From the NCBI GenBank assembly GCA_022827945.1, contig JAJEIT010000090.1:1-40226 (forward strand): a DNA stretch of 40,226 nucleotides, read 5' to 3'. This DNA comes from Dehalococcoidia bacterium (GTDB lineage: Bacteria; Chloroflexota; Dehalococcoidia; Tepidiformales; Tepidiformaceae). Both the position numbers and the translations under genes were made by a program. The notes beneath the pieces are model-generated. The model was given only the letters and a program-made list of their open reading frames with translations. It made no database searches and was not told the origin of the DNA. This document shows, piece by piece, positions 38,271-40,226 of the stretch (positions within the stretch are counted from its first letter, which is position 1; each line of letters opens with the position of its first letter).

Positions 38271-40184
38271 TTAGGCGTCGGCGAGCCACATGGACTCGCG
38301 ACGGAGGCCGTAGGCGTTGAGCCAGTCGTTGAGGCCGAAGTCCCGCATCCGGGAGCTGAAGCCGTAGTACGACACGGAGCTGATGGGGAGGCCCCAGTTG
38401 CACCAGTGGTTGTCGAGGATCCAGCGCTGGACGTCCGTGAGGATCTCGGCACGGGCCTCGACGTCGGTCTCCGCCTCCTGCGCCTCCAGCATCCCGATGA
38501 GCGTGAGCGAGTCTTCGGCGATCTCCTTGCGGGGTGAGTCGGCACGGTGGTTGAACGCGACGTACCCGTAAACGCGGGGGTCGTAGTTGATGAGGTGGCT
38601 GTCGTTCGGCAGACCAGTGGTACCGCCGCTGTCGCCGGTGCCGTAGCTGAGGATGTCCCAGTCCTTCACATCCTGGCTCTGGTCGTTCGCGCGGGCCGCC
38701 CAGCTGTTGATGTCAACGGCCTCGACCTCGGTCTCGATGCCGAGCGAGGTGGCGATTGACTGGGCCACGTAGTCGCTGATCTCGTGCTGCAGAGGCGGGC
38801 CGGTGTACTGGAAGACCTTGAGCTTCTCGATGGGATGGATGAAGTCGGCCGCCGCCCAGAGGGCGCGGGCCTCCTGGGGATCGTGCCGGTACCAGGTGGC
38901 GAGCTCCTGCTGGCTCAGCTTCTGGTAGTGAGGCAGGAGGTCGGAGATCGGGGCGGCCAACTGTCCGCCGAGTGGGCGAATGGCCTTGATGAAGCCCTCG
39001 TAGTCGAACGCCTTCTGGAGCGCCTGGCGGGAGCGCTTGTCGTGGAACTTGCCCCCGTCCATGCCCTGGGAGGCGCGCCCGCCGGCAGGCACCTCGTACA
39101 CCGTGACGTGGTCCTGGCCCTCGAACTCGGGGAGCTCGAGCGGGTCGACGGCGGCGAACACGTCGAGGTCGCCGGCCAGGAAGGCGGCCTTCGCGCCCAC
39201 CTGGTCGGGGATGATTCGCGTCTGCCAGGAGTCGATGTAGGGGCCGTCCTCGACGAAGCCGTCGTCGGCGGGGGTGTGCTTGTGGTAGTCGGCCCAGCGC
39301 TCCAGCCGGGTGCCTGTCGCGTTTCGTTCGACAAGCCTGTAGGGGCCGCTCGTCGTGCCTTCGGGCAGGTCGTGGATGCTGTACATGTCTTCCGTCGTGC
39401 CGTCGGGCAGCTCGACCGCACTCTCGAACTTCCCGTGTTCCTCGATCATGCGGGGGTTGAGGAACGAGTAGTAGTGGCGCGCACGGTAGACGGTCGCGTC
39501 GGCGTTGGGGCGGCTCCAGTGCTCGACGACCGTGTTCTCGTCCGCGGCTTCGAACTCGTCCACGAAATCGAACCCGGAGCTGGTGACGTGCGTACCACCC
39601 AGAGCCAGATACAGCTTGGGGAGGCGACCAAAGCTAAAGGCCACCGCCTCCGAGGTCACGGGGTCGCCGTTGTGGAACTGCATGCCCGGGCGGAGGCTCC
39701 ACACGAGGGTCGTGGGGTCGACCTGCTCGAAGCCGGTCATGCCATCCATCGCGAAGAGGTTCTTCGTCGGCTGGTAGGTGTACGGCTGGGTCATGGTGGC
39801 ATGGGTCACTTCGGTGTTGAGCACGTGGAAGATACCCGGGTCCATACCGGCGTCCTCCCCGGTCTTCCACAACCTCAGCGTGCCACCGTGCTTGTCGGCC
39901 TCGGGCTCGGCCTCGGTGGCCGCGGCAGCCTGCTCCTCGGCGGCGGCCTCGGTGGCCGCGGCAGCCTGCTCCTCGGCAGCGGCCTCGGTGGCCGCGGCGG
40001 CAGCCTGCGTGGCCGCAGCCGCCTGCGTCGCGGCGGGAGCAGCGGCATCGTCATCGTCGTCGTCGCCGCAACCGGCGAGGATGGCGGCGGAGCCGGCCGC
40101 GGCGACGCCGCTGCCGACAAGGAAACTGCGACGGCTCAGCGGCCGGCGGCGGAGTCTCTGCCAATAGTTCTCGTTGTCACGCAT
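38271..40184 (-). CDS. ABC transporter substrate-binding protein, family 5 (peptide/nickel type), Tat lipoprotein
   Basis: 637 residues. The N-terminus has a twin-arginine motif LSRRSFLVGSG and a lipobox ILAGC (Cys39), then six Asp and an Ala/Thr/Glu linker of about 50 residues with repeats AAAEEQAAAATE. The mature domain shows GGTLRLWKTGEDAGMDPGIF, TLVWSLRPGMQFHNGDPVTS, RSRQALQKAFDYEGFIKAIR and a C-terminal WILDNHWCNWGLPI: the DppA/OppA fold. It would bind a peptide or other solute outside the membrane and give it to permeases, which are not in the window. The start is the ATG at 40184 with GGGAGGGAT upstream and a TATACT box at the window edge. Confidence 0.93.
   Translation of the reverse strand: MRDNENYWQRLRRRPLSRRSFLVGSGVAAAGSAAILAGCGDDDDDDAAAPAATQAAAATQAAAAATEAAAEEQAAAATEAAAEEQAAAATEAEPEADKHGGTLRLWKTGEDAGMDPGIFHVLNTEVTHATMTQPYTYQPTKNLFAMDGMTGFEQVDPTTLVWSLRPGMQFHNGDPVTSEAVAFSFGRLPKLYLALGGTHVTSSGFDFVDEFEAADENTVVEHWSRPNADATVYRARHYYSFLNPRMIEEHGKFESAVELPDGTTEDMYSIHDLPEGTTSGPYRLVERNATGTRLERWADYHKHTPADDGFVEDGPYIDSWQTRIIPDQVGAKAAFLAGDLDVFAAVDPLELPEFEGQDHVTVYEVPAGGRASQGMDGGKFHDKRSRQALQKAFDYEGFIKAIRPLGGQLAAPISDLLPHYQKLSQQELATWYRHDPQEARALWAAADFIHPIEKLKVFQYTGPPLQHEISDYVAQSIATSLGIETEVEAVDINSWAARANDQSQDVKDWDILSYGTGDSGGTTGLPNDSHLINYDPRVYGYVAFNHRADSPRKEIAEDSLTLIGMLEAQEAETDVEARAEILTDVQRWILDNHWCNWGLPISSVSYYGFSSRMRDFGLNDWLNAYGLRRESMWLADA
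39911..40007 (-). repeat. 36-bp tandem repeat coding the linker
   Basis: Two near-identical 36-bp units (from 39911 and 39947) and a partial third encode the Ala/Glu linker just after the lipobox. It is a coding repeat likely to vary in number, with no spacer-like structure. Confidence 0.8.
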
Positions 40185-40218
40185 GAAAACCAGATCCCTC
40201 CCGGTTTGGGTCTGGGCC

Positions 40219-40224
40219 AGTATA
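40219..40224 (-). promoter_or_regulatory. -10 box (TATACT) for binding-protein gene
   Basis: Minus-strand TATACT at the window edge, leader about 28-34 nt with GGGAGGGAT. The -35 lies outside the window. Confidence 0.6.
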
Positions 40225-40226
40225 CC

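Noticed and set aside
39911-40007. Regular 36-bp repeats taken as a possible CRISPR array
   Set aside because: The repeats are contiguous, without spacers, and encode the linker of the binding protein in frame.

Overview
The window comes from a bacterium with very high GC content. Codon third positions are almost all G or C, and ATG, GTG and probably CTG starts are used. The gene content fits a high-GC Chloroflexota, perhaps Dehalococcoidia-like: many luciferase-like flavin/F420 oxidoreductases, several Rieske oxygenases, CaiB/BaiF CoA-transferases, a DUF3179 lipoprotein, and a Tat-exported peptide-type binding protein with an Ala/Thr/Glu linker. That placement is an inference; no rRNA, tRNA or other phylogenetic marker is present. 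About 45 genes are densely packed, no gene-free stretch exceeds 300 bp, and I see no IS element, CRISPR array or RNA gene.

Layout. 1-5.8 kb (minus strand): thiolase (cut by the window edge), a small Cys protein, a Rieske oxygenase with a long N-terminal extension and a cytochrome P450 form an operon, preceded by a Fic protein. 5.8-10.4 kb: an LLM oxidoreductase, divergent from a tandem-Dabb protein; then an MFS transporter, a DUF6295 protein and a frameshifted dienelactone hydrolase; then a SnoaL-like protein. 10.4-15.1 kb (plus): a membrane protein joining an N-terminal HTH-like segment to a predicted exported propeller-like domain, followed by four tandem paralogous small membrane proteins that share a YFDFW motif. 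15-19 kb: zinc alcohol dehydrogenase, LLM oxidoreductase, ABM monooxygenase and a second Rieske oxygenase. 19-19.7 kb: HicAB toxin-antitoxin. 19.7-24.5 kb (minus): CocE-type hydrolase, YHS protein, two acyl-CoA dehydrogenases and a SnoaL-like protein. 24.7-29.1 kb (plus): third Rieske oxygenase, DUF5343-like protein and two CoA-transferases. 29.1-30.2 kb: orphan VapB antitoxin, a chimeric gene scar, and a DUF7689 gene with an uncharacterised partner. 30.2-36.8 kb: enoyl-CoA hydratase, an LLM oxidoreductase, a SnoaL/LLM/unknown operon, and three tandem LLM paralogs. 36.8-40.2 kb: DUF3179 lipoprotein, then an ABC substrate-binding protein at the window edge.

How it works together. Most genes look like catabolism of organic molecules activated by oxygen and CoA. 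Oxygenases (three Rieske, one P450, seven LLM) and small SnoaL/Dabb/ABM proteins would oxidise the substrate. CoA-transferases, acyl-CoA dehydrogenases, enoyl-CoA hydratase and thiolase would then run beta-oxidation-like steps. The paralogy is recent in places: three LLM genes in tandem and two close Rieske paralogs. The substrate cannot be read from sequence.

Most interesting: (i) the HTH/propeller gene plus four YFDFW membrane paralogs, which I cannot match to a known system; (ii) TANNNT boxes lying exactly 6 nt (once 7 nt) before start codons, pointing to leaderless transcription; (iii) a hicA promoter whose -10 box sits inside a perfect 7+7 bp inverted repeat ending at the start codon; (iv) two genes that seem to start at CTG overlapping the upstream stop codon; (v) a 119-bp scar stitched from the 3' ends of two neighbouring genes.
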